Translations under genes and position numbers: made by a program
Assembly (NCBI GenBank): GCA_900321275.1
Contig: ONVI01000021.1
Location: forward strand, 1 to 62,211
Direction: 5' to 3'
From: an uncultured Eubacteriales bacterium
Lineage (GTDB): Bacteria; Bacillota; Clostridia; Oscillospirales; Oscillospiraceae
Length of the DNA: 62,211 bases
Part shown: in pieces, positions 33,158 through 42,473 of the stretch
Layout: every line of letters starts with the position of its first letter
Position numbering within the stretch: position 1 is the stretch's first letter
The notes under the pieces: generated by a model
The model's input: only the letters and a program-made list of their open reading frames with translations
The model's database searches: none
Told to the model about the DNA's origin: nothing

Positions 33158-34846
33158 TTGAGAGATATGATAAATGCCGCGGCCTTCAAGGAGAGCATTC
33201 TATGCGCCTACGCCGCGCTGCAGGCCAATATACAGGCCATCAACGATCTGAACGTCTTCCCCGTACCGGACGGGGATACCGGCACCAACATGGGCCTGAC
33301 CATGGAAAAGGCCGCCATGGAGCTCCGGAAAAACGATTTCCCCACCGTCAGCGCCGCTGCCGACTGCGTGGCCTCCGCCCTGCTGAGAGGCGCGCGGGGC
33401 AACTCCGGCGTCATTCTGAGCCTCCTGTTTCGCGGAATTTCCCGCAAGCTCAAAGGCCTGCACGAGGCCGACGCGAAAAGCTTTGCCGCCGCCCTGCAGG
33501 ATGGGGTGGAGGCCGCCTACAAGGCCGTCATGAAGCCTGCCGAGGGGACGATTCTCACAGTCTCCCGCCTTGCCGCCGAAGCCGCCGTGAAAACCGCCGA
33601 AAAGGACGCGGGACTCGGAAAAACCTTTGAGGCTGCGATCAAAGCCGGGGACGAAGCCTTGGCCGATACCATCAACCTCAACCCCGTGCTCAAAAAGGCC
33701 GGCGTCGTGGATGCGGGCGGCATGGGCTTTATGGTCATTCTCAAGGCGATGTTCGCCTCTTTGAAGGGCGAGGTTTTCGCCCCCGAGGATCAGATGCGCA
33801 TTGAGGAGATTACAGAGAAAACCTCCGGCGGTTATGACGCGCGGGAGAACATCACCTTCGCCTTCGACACGGTCTATATCGTGCGCAAGAAGACGCCCGA
33901 TGTTGATCTTGAGCCGCTGCGCGCCTATCTCGATTCCATCGGCGACAGCCTGGTCATCAGTGACGACGATGAGATCTTCAAGGTGCACGTCCACACCGAC
34001 ACCCCGGGCGACGCACTGAACGAGAGCCAGAAATACGGCACGCTGGAGGTCGCCAAGATCGAGAACATGGTCATCCAGGCCGATCAGAACGCGGCGGGCG
34101 AGAAGGTCATCAGCACCGAAATTCTCCAGGATGTTGAGAAGGAGCTGGAGGCAAAGGAAGCCGAACCCGAGTACGCAGAGCCCGAGAAGCAGTTTGGCGC
34201 GGTGGTCGTGGCTGCGGGGCCGGGGATGCAGAAGCTCTTCCGTGAGCTGGGCGCCGACCGCGTCGTCACCGGCGGACAGACCATGAACCCCTCCACCGAC
34301 GATATCCTGCGGGAGATCAACCGTACCCCGGCGGAGACGGTTTTCGTCCTGCCGAACAACAAGAACATCATCATGGCGGCGGAGCAGGCGGGCGAGCTCG
34401 TCAAGGACAAGCGCGTCATCGTTATCCCCACCAAGACCGTGCCCCAGGGCATCTCGGCGCTTCTCAACTTCAACATCGACGAGAATGAGGAACCTATTGT
34501 CGAGGCCATGAAGGAGGCCGCCGCGAACGTCCACACCGCCATGGTCACCTACGCCGCGCGGGATTCCGACTTTGACGGGCATGACATCCACGCGGGCGAG
34601 TACCTTGCCCTGCTGGACGGGGCGCTGCTGGGAAGCTGCGACAGCCAGGAGAGCCTGCTGCAGAAGCTGCGCGAGGCCTTCGGGCAGTATGATCCCTCCT
34701 TCCTCACCGTTTACTACGGCGAGGGCGTGGAAAAGGAATCTGCCCAAAAGCTGGCCGAGACGATCGCGGGGGACTTCCCCGACGCGGAGCTGAGCGTGGT
34801 AGACGGCGGCCAGCCGGTCTACTACTACATGATCAGCGTGGAATAA
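33158..34846 (+). CDS. DAK2/DhaL-domain kinase, FakA (YloV) family
   Basis: A 562-residue protein beginning at TTG 33158 (GAGGAA eight bases upstream). The N-terminal DhaL domain has NVFPVPDGDTGTNM (32-45), GARGNSGVILS and GTILTVSR, the ATP/Mg2+ site of dihydroxyacetone-kinase-like domains. The middle and C-terminal domains (VKVHVHTDTPGDAL, FVLPNNKNIIMAAEQA) are typical of FakA, which phosphorylates fatty acids held by FakB/DegV proteins for phospholipid synthesis. No FakB gene is visible here. Co-transcribed with the Asp23-like gene. Confidence 0.88.
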   Translation: MRDMINAAAFKESILCAYAALQANIQAINDLNVFPVPDGDTGTNMGLTMEKAAMELRKNDFPTVSAAADCVASALLRGARGNSGVILSLLFRGISRKLKGLHEADAKSFAAALQDGVEAAYKAVMKPAEGTILTVSRLAAEAAVKTAEKDAGLGKTFEAAIKAGDEALADTINLNPVLKKAGVVDAGGMGFMVILKAMFASLKGEVFAPEDQMRIEEITEKTSGGYDARENITFAFDTVYIVRKKTPDVDLEPLRAYLDSIGDSLVISDDDEIFKVHVHTDTPGDALNESQKYGTLEVAKIENMVIQADQNAAGEKVISTEILQDVEKELEAKEAEPEYAEPEKQFGAVVVAAGPGMQKLFRELGADRVVTGGQTMNPSTDDILREINRTPAETVFVLPNNKNIIMAAEQAGELVKDKRVIVIPTKTVPQGISALLNFNIDENEEPIVEAMKEAAANVHTAMVTYAARDSDFDGHDIHAGEYLALLDGALLGSCDSQESLLQKLREAFGQYDPSFLTVYYGEGVEKESAQKLAETIAGDFPDAELSVVDGGQPVYYYMISVE

Positions 34847-34860
34847 ACAGAAAACTATAC

Positions 34861-34886
34861 GCGCCCGGCAAGTTTTTGCCGGGCGC
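34861..34886 (+). terminator. Hairpin after the fakA-like gene
   Basis: Stem GCGCCCGGCAA/TTGCCGGGCGC with a four-base loop, 14 bases after the stop; no T-run follows. A MITE-like CTCCCTC/GAGGGAG segment lies at 34898-34962. Confidence 0.5.
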
Positions 34887-34979
34887 TGACGTATATGCTT
34901 CCCTCGTGGAGGGAGCTTATGCAGTGGAAGGAGTCCACGTATTGCTCCCTCAGGGAGCCTGTAAGGAAAGGAGATTTGT

Positions 34980-36755
34980 ATGAAAACGCGCTCGACAGGC
35001 TTCTGGGTCTTCTTTGCGCTGCTGGCCGTCGTGCTGACGGCGCTGCTGGAGCTGAACAAAAACGCCCTGTATGCTTGGGCGATCGTCTACGCGCTGCTCA
35101 TCGCCTACGCCGTGATCCGGCAGAAATACCTGCGCGGAAGCCATGTTTATCTGCGTATTGTCGCCTTTCTCGCGGTGATGGCGCTCATCTGCCAGACACT
35201 GTGGGGGGTCGGCAAGCCCACGAAGCTGCGCCCCGCCGTGGAAAAGAGCGGCGGCATGACTGAGGTTGTCACCCTGCGCGACGGCAAGGTGCAGGGCGTG
35301 AAAACCGCGGACGGGGCGGTGGAGGTCTTCACCGGCATCCCCTACGCCAAGCCCCCGGTCGGGGAGCTTCGGTGGAAGGCGCCGGAAAACCCGGAGCCCT
35401 GGAGCGGTGTGCGCACCTGCACGCATTTTGCGCCCATGGCAATGCAGCCGCGCAATTCCGAGATCTACAACTCCCTGTCCCAGATCATCGGCTTTCACGA
35501 CTATGAGATCTCCCTGGACGATCATTTCCGCGACGCCGTGAGCGAGGACGCGCTGTATCTCAACCTCTGGCGGCCTGCCGGAAAAACGGAGAAGCTGCCC
35601 GTGCTGGTCTATATCCACGGCGGCGCGCTCCAGACCGGTCAGCCCTGGTACGCCGACTACAGCGGCGAGGGACTTGCCCGCAAAGGCGTGCTGGTGGTGA
35701 ACTTCGGCTACCGCCTGGGTGTGTTCGGTTTCCTCGCCACCGAGGAGCTTGCCCGTGAGGATCCCAACGGCAGCACCGGCAACTATGGCCTCATGGATCA
35801 GATCAAGGCGCTTAAGTGGGTGAGGGACAACATCGCGGCCTTCGGCGGCGACCCGGACAACGTGACCGTCGCCGGCGAGTCTGCGGGCGCGGTGTGCGTG
35901 ACGGCTCTGTGCACCTCCCCGGAGGCGAAGGGCCTCTTCCGCCGCGCCATTGCCGAGAGCTCCACCGCCACCGCCCCCAAACCGCAGCATTCCTTCCGTC
36001 TGATGGACGAGGCGCTGGAAACCGGGCGCGAGACCATGGCGCGCTTCGGCGTGAGCAGCACTGCCGAGCTGCGCGCCCTGCCCGCCGAGAAGCTCGTCGA
36101 GGCGGCGGACATAAACCACCACATCACGGTCGACGGCTATGTCCTGCCTCAGACCCCCTATGAGGCGTACAAGGCGGGCGAACATAACGAGGAGGCCATG
36201 CTCCACGGCTTCAACGCCGAGGAGGGCGCGCCCTTCATCCTCTTTGAACAGGCGAGCCTGAAAAATTACGAGGCCAAGGTCCGGGCGTACTTCCGGGATT
36301 ACGCGGACGAGGTGCTGGCGCTGTACAGCCCGACCACGGACGAGGAGGCGCGCACGATGTGGCTGAACCTCTATTCCGCGATCTACTTCACCCACGGCCA
36401 CTATTGTCTGAGCCGCGAGGATCTCTCGGTGAAGGCGCCGGTCTGGGAGTACTTCTTCGCAAAGACGAACGGCCGCCTCTCGGCCTGGCACAGCGGGGAA
36501 GAGGTCTACTGCTACAACAACATCCCGGCGGACTCGAAGCTCTACGACGAGAGCGACCGGCAGCTTGCCGACCTTTTCAGCGACTACTTTGTGAACTTCA
36601 TCCGCACGGGCGACCCCAACGGCGACGGTCTGCCGGAATGGGAACAGAGCGCGGACGGGACAAATCTCCTGTTCCTCGGCGAGAAGCAGGAGATGCATAC
36701 AGACCCCTACCTCCCCATCGACGAAATTCTCGACCGCATGCAGGGCTGGGAATAA
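34980..36755 (+). CDS. Type B carboxylesterase with N-terminal membrane segments
   Basis: A 591-residue alpha/beta hydrolase. The nucleophile elbow is GESAG (Ser301); the oxyanion region YIHGGAL (211-217) and the family start FTGIPYAKPPVGELRWK are clear, and AWHSGEE near residue 500 carries the catalytic His. Unlike most relatives it begins with about 75 residues forming two or three hydrophobic helices (8-23, 31-46, 57-74), so the enzyme is probably tethered to the membrane with the hydrolase outside. Substrate unknown; it could remove esters from lipids, xenobiotics or polysaccharides. AAGGAG before ATG. Confidence 0.85.
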   Translation: MKTRSTGFWVFFALLAVVLTALLELNKNALYAWAIVYALLIAYAVIRQKYLRGSHVYLRIVAFLAVMALICQTLWGVGKPTKLRPAVEKSGGMTEVVTLRDGKVQGVKTADGAVEVFTGIPYAKPPVGELRWKAPENPEPWSGVRTCTHFAPMAMQPRNSEIYNSLSQIIGFHDYEISLDDHFRDAVSEDALYLNLWRPAGKTEKLPVLVYIHGGALQTGQPWYADYSGEGLARKGVLVVNFGYRLGVFGFLATEELAREDPNGSTGNYGLMDQIKALKWVRDNIAAFGGDPDNVTVAGESAGAVCVTALCTSPEAKGLFRRAIAESSTATAPKPQHSFRLMDEALETGRETMARFGVSSTAELRALPAEKLVEAADINHHITVDGYVLPQTPYEAYKAGEHNEEAMLHGFNAEEGAPFILFEQASLKNYEAKVRAYFRDYADEVLALYSPTTDEEARTMWLNLYSAIYFTHGHYCLSREDLSVKAPVWEYFFAKTNGRLSAWHSGEEVYCYNNIPADSKLYDESDRQLADLFSDYFVNFIRTGDPNGDGLPEWEQSADGTNLLFLGEKQEMHTDPYLPIDEILDRMQGWE

Positions 36756-36759
36756 AAAC

Positions 36760-36889
36760 GGGGCTTGCCCCTCCCGGCAGAGGAAAGCACAAAAATACAA
36801 GAAACGTACGGCGAATTCGGGCACAATTGCGAGATCGCCGTACGTTTCCTTTATGTTTGAATGCTGTACCGTCGGGAAGGGCAAGCCCC
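36760..36889. repeat. 130-bp nested palindromic element
   Basis: Outer arms GGGGCTTGCCC/GGGCAAGCCCC (36760-36770, 36879-36889) and inner arms GAAACGTACGGCGA/TCGCCGTACGTTTC (36801-36814, 36835-36848). It begins right at the esterase stop and may also end that transcript. Confidence 0.6.
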
Positions 36890-36907
36890 CCGGCGGTATT
36901 AATACTA

Positions 36908-37065
36908 TTTTTCCATAAAACACTGTGTTTTATGGAAAAGGCAACGCGCGAACGCGCGCTGCCTGTTTTGTGCCAAAGGGCACAAAACACGTCTCATACG
37001 TCTCATACGGTCTCCGACGCGCCTTTGGCGCTATAAAACGCTTTCATAGCGTTTTATGGGAGACC
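36908..37065. repeat. Cluster of consecutive perfect palindromes
   Basis: In a row: TTCCATAAAACAC/GTGTTTTATGGAA; GGCA.CGCGCG/CGCGCG.TGCC; TGTTTTGTGCC/GGCACAAAACA; and ATAAAACGC/GCGTTTTAT, the last enclosed by GGTCTCC/GGAGACC (37009-37015, 37059-37065). Together with the element at 36760 it fills the 345-base gap between the esterase and phosphoribosyltransferase genes. No coding sequence was seen. Confidence 0.6.
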
Positions 37066-37100
37066 AGTATAAGGTATCATTTGCGGGAGCAAGCAGGTCT

Positions 37101-37655
37101 TTACGCCTTCGGGGTGCCGTCTGCGTTAAAGAGCGGCAGCTTGCCGAGAACAATGATATCGTCGCGGTTGGCGGCGTCGCCCTCGGCGAGGACGGCCATG
37201 CGGCCCGCCACGATGCCGCCGGCTTTTTTCACCAGCTCTTCCACGGCATGGAGGGACTCGCCGGTGGAGATCACGTCGTCGACGATGAGCATACGCTTGC
37301 CCTTGATGAAGGCGGCGTCCTCGGCGTCGATCACCAGGCGCTGTACGCCCATGGTGGTGATGGACTTGACGTTGACCTCAAAGGTGCCCTGCATGTAGGC
37401 CTTGGCCCCTTTGCGGGCGACGAAGTAGCGCTCAGCGGCGCTCTGCCGTGCCATTTCGTAGCCCAGCGGGATCGCCTTGGCCTCGGGCGCGATGATGTAG
37501 TCGTATTCCGGCGCGCGCTTCAAAAGCTCCGCCGCGCAATGGACAGTCAGCTCGACATCGCCGAACATGACGAAGGCGCCGATGCAGAGCTCATCGTTGA
37601 GCTTGCACAGGGGCAGTTCGCGTTTCAAGCCGGCAATGTCCATTTCGTAAGTCAT
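37101..37655 (-). CDS. Phosphoribosyltransferase family protein (adenine/xanthine type)
   Basis: A 184-residue PRTase type I. The PRPP-binding loop is RMLIVDDVISTGES (121-134), and YIIAPEAKAIPLGYEMAR with ARKGAKAYM resembles the flexible-loop region of adenine and xanthine phosphoribosyltransferases. It should salvage a purine base with PRPP, but the exact base cannot be told. AGGAGG precedes the ATG. It stands alone on the minus strand between palindromic elements and a divergent gene. Confidence 0.8.
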   Translation of the reverse strand: MTYEMDIAGLKRELPLCKLNDELCIGAFVMFGDVELTVHCAAELLKRAPEYDYIIAPEAKAIPLGYEMARQSAAERYFVARKGAKAYMQGTFEVNVKSITTMGVQRLVIDAEDAAFIKGKRMLIVDDVISTGESLHAVEELVKKAGGIVAGRMAVLAEGDAANRDDIIVLGKLPLFNADGTPKA

Positions 37656-37895
37656 TTTTGATTCCTCCTGAAAGGTATTTTGAAAACAGATCTATTTTAC
37701 CGTATCCGCCGGAAAAATCAAGAGAAAATTCAGCCGAAGCGCGAAATCCCGTCCAGCGTCCCGACTTTTGCGCCCATAAAATTTGTACGCTTTTCCTGTG
37801 GAATTGGCCGGGCTGTTCTGCTATAATACAACGAAAGCAGAAATGCAAAGCCGCCCTTGACGGAAGCGAGGGACAGGGAGCATGGGAGGGATCGT

Positions 37896-38309
37896 ATGAA
37901 CATTGAACTGAGCGAAAAGGAATACCGGCGGCTGCTGGACATGGTGTATATCGGCAACTGGATCCTGAACTCCGCCCGGGGAGAGGATCGCTTTGAGGAT
38001 TACGACCTCCTGCAGGAGAAGCTTTTCGCCATGGCTCCGGCACAGGGGATGCGCTCGCTGGTGCAGCGCTGGCACGGGCATGTCTTCCCCTCCCAGGCCT
38101 ACGAGGACGGCGGCATTCACGAGGCCATTGCCGACTATGAGGACGCGGTTTTCTTCAACATCCTGGCCGAGGAGCTGGCGAGGCGCGATCTCGGCCTGGA
38201 GGACTCCGACCCCGAGGATTACACCGAGCTTTCCGAGCGGATGGAGGACTACATGGACGAGTTTGAGAAAAACGGCCTCGGCTCGATCAATATTGAGCTG
38301 GACAATTGA
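37896..38309 (+). CDS. Conserved hypothetical acidic protein
   Basis: A 137-residue soluble, strongly acidic protein (MNIELSEKEYRRLLDMVYIG at the start). ATG 37896 is chosen because GGGAGG lies six bases before it; the upstream in-frame extension has none. It appears all alpha-helical (DYEDAVFFNILAEELARRDL; SERMEDYMDEFEKNGL). A -10-like TATAAT stands at about 37820. The family is not recognised. It is followed by a MITE-like segment and a GreA-like gene. Confidence 0.65.
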   Translation: MNIELSEKEYRRLLDMVYIGNWILNSARGEDRFEDYDLLQEKLFAMAPAQGMRSLVQRWHGHVFPSQAYEDGGIHEAIADYEDAVFFNILAEELARRDLGLEDSDPEDYTELSERMEDYMDEFEKNGLGSINIELDN

Positions 38310-38311
38310 GG

Positions 38312-38424
38312 GAGCCCTCTCAGTCACTGCCGCAAGCGGCGGCGACAGCTCCCCCCTGAGGGGGAGCCGGGCAGAGGCTTCTCCGCGCTCTTTACAAAAG
38401 CAAAGCCCCCGCGCTTTGCTTTTG
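38312..38424. repeat. MITE-like segment and hairpin before the greA-like gene
   Basis: CCCTCTCAGTCA, a GCCGC/GCGGC hairpin, GACAGCTCCCC/GGGGGAGC (38312-38372), similar in order to the elements at 3.7 and 16.2 kb, then a perfect CAAAAGCAAAGC/GCTTTGCTTTTG hairpin (38395-38406, 38413-38424). Confidence 0.55.
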
Positions 38425-38499
38425 AGAGGACGAGCAGCGGAATGAGTGAGCTTTCGCGCCGCGCGCGGAAGCGAAGGATATGGAGCTTGTGAGGACGAT

Positions 38500-39003
38500 A
38501 TGCACGACGATCTGACAAGGGAAGACATCAAAAAGATGAAGGAGGAGCTGGATTACCGCCGGCTCGAGCTCATGCCCGGCCTCATCGAGGAGGTCAAGCG
38601 CACCCGCGCCTTCGGGGATCTGAGCGAAAACTTTGAATACAAGGCTGCCAAGCAGGCACAGAACAAAAACCGCAGCCGCATCCGCTATCTGGAGGGCATG
38701 ATCAAAACCGCCCACGTGATTGAGGATCGCTCCGCCGCTGATGAGGTGGGGCTCTACGACAAGGTGGAGATTTACATCCCCGAGGACGACGAGACGGAGA
38801 CCATCCAGGTAGTGTCCACCGTGCGCACCGATCCGCGCAAGGGCCTTATCAGCATGGACTCGCCGTTCGGGAAATCCGTCCTGGGCAAAAAGGTGGGCGA
38901 CGTTATCACCGTCCATGTCAGCGACAGCTACAGCTATGAGGCCGAGATCAAGTCCATCACCAAGGGCAGGGACGACGGCTCTGTCCCCCTGCTGGGGTAT
39001 TGA
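38500..39003 (+). CDS. GreA/GreB-family transcription elongation factor
   Basis: A 167-residue protein. The N-terminal coiled coil carries FGDLSENFEYKAAKQAQ, the tip and base motif of Gre factors with acidic residues that stimulate RNA cleavage by stalled RNA polymerase. The C-terminal FKBP-like domain has SPFGKSVLGKKVGDVITV. It is more diverged than a housekeeping GreA, so it may be a paralogue. ATG 38500 follows GAGGACGAT. A strong terminator follows. Confidence 0.85.
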   Translation: MHDDLTREDIKKMKEELDYRRLELMPGLIEEVKRTRAFGDLSENFEYKAAKQAQNKNRSRIRYLEGMIKTAHVIEDRSAADEVGLYDKVEIYIPEDDETETIQVVSTVRTDPRKGLISMDSPFGKSVLGKKVGDVITVHVSDSYSYEAEIKSITKGRDDGSVPLLGY

Positions 39004-39035
39004 TGGGCTTCAGGCAAGTCACTTTGTCTATACAT

Positions 39036-39069
39036 TAAAACCTCCCGACCATTCAGTCGGGAGGTTTTT
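39036..39069 (+). terminator. Terminator of the greA-like gene
   Basis: Perfect stem AAAACCTCCCGAC/GTCGGGAGGTTTT with a six-base loop and T-run. Confidence 0.85.
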
Positions 39070-39079
39070 GGTGCCGTGT

Positions 39080-39733
39080 TTACTTGGCCGGGCGGCAGTA
39101 GACGGTGAGCTCCTTCTCAAAGCCCGCGCAGGTGAGCGTGAGCTTGCAGGACTTCGGCAGGCTGCCGTCGTCCACGCAGGTGACATGCACCGCGTACTCG
39201 TCGGTCTGCTCGATCTGCAGGATATCGGGATTGCTGGAACGCCATTCGACACTCAGCCCCTGCAGCGTCAGCGGCATGACCTGCACCGTCAGGTCGATCG
39301 GGTCATCCACCCAGATGGTGAAGTCTGTCGTAATCTCGGTGGTGAAGAACATGACGCGCAGGCCCTCAACCGTGGGTGTGGGCGTGGGAGGCGGCGTGGG
39401 AGGCTCTTCAATCGGCGGGATATACTCTGTGACGACGGGCGGCGTGATGACGGTTTTCTGCTGCTTTACGTCGGCCCCCTCGAGGCTGGTGGTAACCATC
39501 ACGATCACGGCCAGGACGACGGCGGCCACCAGGATCAGACCGAAAATGATCTGCCATTTGGTATTCGTTTCGGCGCGCTCATAGGCGGCGGTGCCTTGCA
39601 CCGTCCCCGGTGTAGGGCGCGGGGTTCGGCTGCTCTGGGTGACCCGCCGGGTACCGCAATTGGGGCAGCGGCTGCGCATGGAAGAAAAGGTCTCGCCGCA
39701 GCGACGGCACTTTACTTCGGGAAACATGGGCAT
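39080..39733 (-). CDS. Zinc-ribbon single-pass membrane protein
   Basis: A 217-residue protein. A rubredoxin-like zinc ribbon opens it (VKCRRCGETF ... RCPNCGTRR, four Cys). One transmembrane helix follows (about 61-81), then a Pro/Thr linker (PPTPPPTPTPT) and a beta-rich, probably Ig-like (Big-type) domain outside (IDLTVQVMPLTLQGLSVEWRS). The SD (GGAGG) is eight bases before ATG 39733. The function is not known; the inside-zinc/outside-Ig layout suggests a surface sensor or scaffold. Confidence 0.7.
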   Translation of the reverse strand: MPMFPEVKCRRCGETFSSMRSRCPNCGTRRVTQSSRTPRPTPGTVQGTAAYERAETNTKWQIIFGLILVAAVVLAVIVMVTTSLEGADVKQQKTVITPPVVTEYIPPIEEPPTPPPTPTPTVEGLRVMFFTTEITTDFTIWVDDPIDLTVQVMPLTLQGLSVEWRSSNPDILQIEQTDEYAVHVTCVDDGSLPKSCKLTLTCAGFEKELTVYCRPAK

Positions 39734-39786
39734 TACGGGTTCCTCCGTTCTGTTTCAATTGCAAGAAGATATCATTTGACTTATAG

Positions 39787-39815
39787 ATAATACATCTAAA
39801 TTCCCTTTTCGTCAA
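39787..39815 (-). promoter_or_regulatory. Promoter of the zinc-ribbon protein gene
   Basis: Minus strand: -35 TTGACG (39815-39810), 17-base spacer, -10 TATTAT (39792-39787). Confidence 0.7.
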
Positions 39816-39956
39816 GACATGTCATGTTCTGAAACAGCGTTTTCGCGGGTATTCCGGGACCTCTTCCCCACTTTGACCGCTTTCTCCCGGGCTGAGGCCG
39901 CATTTGCTGCGACGAACGCGCGGAAATTGGCAGCGTCTCCCCATCTGAAGCAGTAT

Positions 39957-40012
39957 AGAAAAAAGTGGATCATCGCTGCCCTCAGGTTTCGCGATAATCC
40001 GCTTTTTTTATT
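39957..40012 (-). terminator. Terminator of the ribosomal superoperon after rplQ
   Basis: Stem with arms AAAAGTGGATCATCGC and GCGATAATCCGCTTTT, just downstream of the rplQ stop, with A/T runs on both sides. Confidence 0.8.
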
Positions 40013-40020
40013 TATTCAGA

Positions 40021-40362
40021 TCAGACGAGCTCGATCACTGCGACCTCGGCAGCGTCGCCGCGGCGATTGCCGATGCGGGTGATGCGGGTGTAGCCGCCGT
40101 TGCGGTCGGCGTACTTCGGGGCGATCTCGTCAAAGACCTTCTTGGCCACGTCCTCGCGGGTGATGAAGGCCAGCGCCTGACGATAGGCGGGCAGGTCCTT
40201 CGCCTTGCCGAGGGTGATCATCTTCTCGGCCAGGGGCGCGATTTCCTTGCAGCGGGTCACGGTGGTCTCCATGCGGCCGGTGTCCAGGAAGTCGGTCACC
40301 TGCTGGCGGAGCATCGCCATGCGCTGGGAAGTGGTCTTGCCGAGTTTTCTTGTACCAGGCAT
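40021..40362 (-). CDS. rplQ: 50S ribosomal protein L17
   Basis: 113 residues, normal bacterial length. Starts [20 protein letters not shown], the conserved L17 opening, and ends in the usual strand [16 protein letters not shown]17 lies near the peptide exit tunnel of the 50S subunit. Last gene of the superoperon, 41 bases after rpoA and followed by a terminator. Confidence 0.97.
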   Translation of the reverse strand: MPGTRKLGKTTSQRMAMLRQQVTDFLDTGRMETTVTRCKEIAPLAEKMITLGKAKDLPAYRQALAFITREDVAKKVFDEIAPKYADRNGGYTRITRIGNRRGDAAEVAVIELV

Positions 40363-40403
40363 ATTGTCGTTCCTCCTATAATGAGAGCTTAGCTTATCGG
40401 ATG

Positions 40404-41354
40404 TTACTGGTTGTCGTCGCTGGCAAGGGACAGACCCATCATGGTGAGCTTATGCTCGACCTCTTCCAGGGACTTGCGGCCAAGGTTGCGCACCTTGATC
40501 ATCTCGTCCTGGGTCTTGCTTACCAGATCCTCAACCGTGTTGATGTTCGCGCGCTTGAGGCAGTTGAAGCTTCTCACGGACAGATCAAGCTCTTCGATGG
40601 TCATCTTGAGCATGGTGTCGGGCTCCTTCTCCACCTTTTCGACGACAGTAGACGCGCCGCCGACGGTATCGGAGAGGTTGGTGAAAAGCGTGAAGTGGTC
40701 GCAGAGGATCTTCGCGCCCAGAGAAACAGCGTCTCTCGCGGTCATGGTCTTGTCCGTCCAGACCTCGATGGTCAGCTTGTCAAAGTCGGTCTGATTGCCG
40801 ACACGGGTGTTCTCCACCGTGTAGTTGACCTTGAGGACGGGGGTGTAGATCGAGTCGACCGGGATGGTGCCGATGGGCATCTGGGGGTTCTTGTTCTTGT
40901 CGGCGGAGACATAGCCTCTGCCGTGATCGAGAACCAGCTCCATGCTCAAGGCGCCGTCGGGGCCGAGGGTCGCGATGGGCTGCTCGGGGTTGAGGATCTC
41001 CACCTCGGCGTCGGGCTTGATGTCGCCGGCGGTGACCAGGCCTTCCCCGGAGGCTTCCAGGTAGACGGTCTTGGGGCCGGTGCTGTGAAGGCGGGCGATG
41101 ATGCTCTTGACATTGAGCACGATCTCCGTCACATCTTCCTTGACGCCGGGGATGGTGGAAAACTCATGCTGAACACCGGCGATCTTGATGCTGGTGCATG
41201 CGATGCCGGGGAGGGAAGAGAGAAGTACCCTGCGAAGAGAGTTACCAAGCGTAGTACCATAGCCGCGCTCCAGAGGCTCGATGATGTACTTTCCGTACGA
41301 GCTGTCCGCGGGCGTTTCAATGCACTCGATACGCGGCTTTTTAATTTCGATCAT
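40404..41354 (-). CDS. rpoA: DNA-directed RNA polymerase alpha subunit
   Basis: 316 residues. The N-terminal assembly domain has [19 protein letters not shown], and the C-terminal domain (about 245-316) has the DNA-binding helix-hairpin-helix [14 protein letters not shown] with [11 protein letters not shown]. The alpha dimer scaffolds the polymerase, and its C-terminal domain touches UP elements and activators. AAGGAGG before ATG. Standard place between rpsD and rplQ. Confidence 0.97.
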   Translation of the reverse strand: MIEIKKPRIECIETPADSSYGKYIIEPLERGYGTTLGNSLRRVLLSSLPGIACTSIKIAGVQHEFSTIPGVKEDVTEIVLNVKSIIARLHSTGPKTVYLEASGEGLVTAGDIKPDAEVEILNPEQPIATLGPDGALSMELVLDHGRGYVSADKNKNPQMPIGTIPVDSIYTPVLKVNYTVENTRVGNQTDFDKLTIEVWTDKTMTARDAVSLGAKILCDHFTLFTNLSDTVGGASTVVEKVEKEPDTMLKMTIEELDLSVRSFNCLKRANINTVEDLVSKTQDEMIKVRNLGRKSLEEVEHKLTMMGLSLASDDNQ

Positions 41355-41436
41355 ATAATTATATAACCCTCCTTATTAGATTGCACCTTACATGGTGCCT
41401 GCGGTGATTCAGCTTACCAATTGAGGGTATCCTTTA

Positions 41437-42036
41437 TTACTTGGAGTACAACTCGACGATGAGACGCTCTTCAACGGGCAGATCGATATCTTCTCTGGTG
41501 GGGACGGCAACAACCTTACCGACCATATTGTTCGCGTCGAACTCAAGCCACTTGGGGATGACGTGATAAGCGTTGGCCTCGAGGTTCTGTTTGAAGCGCT
41601 CGATGGAGCGGCTGCTCTCTCTGATGGCGATGACCATGCCGGGCTTCACCTGGTAGCTGGGGATGTTGACCTTGCGGCCATTGACGGTGAAGTGGCCGTG
41701 ATTGACCATCTGACGGGCCTCGCGGCGGGTCGCGGCGTAGCCGAGACGGTAAACGACGTTGTCCAGACGATTCTCCAGCTGGAAGAGGAGGTTCTCGCCG
41801 GTCTTGCCGGGCATACGCTCGGCGCGCTCGTAGTAACCGCGGAACTGCTTCTCCAGCACGCCGTACACGAACTTGACCTTCTGCTTCTCCTGCAGCTGCA
41901 TGGCGTACTCGGACTTTTTACGCCGAACCTGGCTGTTGGAATTTCTGGTGGTTTCCTTCTTGAAATAGCCCATGGTGGCGGGGCTGATGCCCAGCGCCTT
42001 TGCGTGCTTGGCAATGGGCTCTCTGTTCTTAGCCAT
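41437..42036 (-). CDS. rpsD: 30S ribosomal protein S4
   Basis: 199 residues, the cysteine-free form without N-terminal zinc ligands. S4 RNA-binding domain at about 90-150 with [20 protein letters not shown] and [14 protein letters not shown]. It nucleates 30S assembly on 16S rRNA and can repress the alpha operon. In many Firmicutes rpsD stands alone; here it lies between rpsK and rpoA, as in Clostridia. Confidence 0.96.
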   Translation of the reverse strand: MAKNREPIAKHAKALGISPATMGYFKKETTRNSNSQVRRKKSEYAMQLQEKQKVKFVYGVLEKQFRGYYERAERMPGKTGENLLFQLENRLDNVVYRLGYAATRREARQMVNHGHFTVNGRKVNIPSYQVKPGMVIAIRESSRSIERFKQNLEANAYHVIPKWLEFDANNMVGKVVAVPTREDIDLPVEERLIVELYSK

Positions 42037-42056
42037 AACAGTCTATCCTCCCTTTC

Positions 42057-42458
42057 TTATACACGACGACGTTTCGGAGGACGGCAGCCATTGTGAGGAA
42101 TGGGAGTGACATCCTTGATCATCGTAACCTCGAGACCGGCGGTCTGGAGGGCGCGGATGGCGGCCTCACGGCCCGAGCCGGGGCCCTTGACAAAGACCTC
42201 GACGGTCTTCAGGCCATGCTCCATGGCGGCCTTGGCGGCCGTCTCGGCTGCGGTCTGAGCGGCGAAGGGGGTGGACTTTTTGCTTCCGCGGAAGCCAAGG
42301 CCGCCGGCGGAGGCCCAGGAGATCGCGTTGCCCTGGGTGTCGGTCACGGTGACCATGGTGTTGTTGAAGGAAGAGCTGATATGAACCTGGCCCTTTTCAA
42401 TGTTCTTGCGCTCTCTTCTGCGGGTTCTGACTTTTTTCTTAGCATTGTTCGCTGCCAT
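42057..42458 (-). CDS. rpsK: 30S ribosomal protein S11
   Basis: 133 residues. Conserved blocks [35 protein letters not shown] and [16 protein letters not shown]. It lies in the 30S platform close to the mRNA exit. AAGGAGG before ATG; 15 bases from rpsM. Confidence 0.97.
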   Translation of the reverse strand: MAANNAKKKVRTRRRERKNIEKGQVHISSSFNNTMVTVTDTQGNAISWASAGGLGFRGSKKSTPFAAQTAAETAAKAAMEHGLKTVEVFVKGPGSGREAAIRALQTAGLEVTMIKDVTPIPHNGCRPPKRRRV

Positions 42459-42473
42459 GCTTCATATCCCTCC

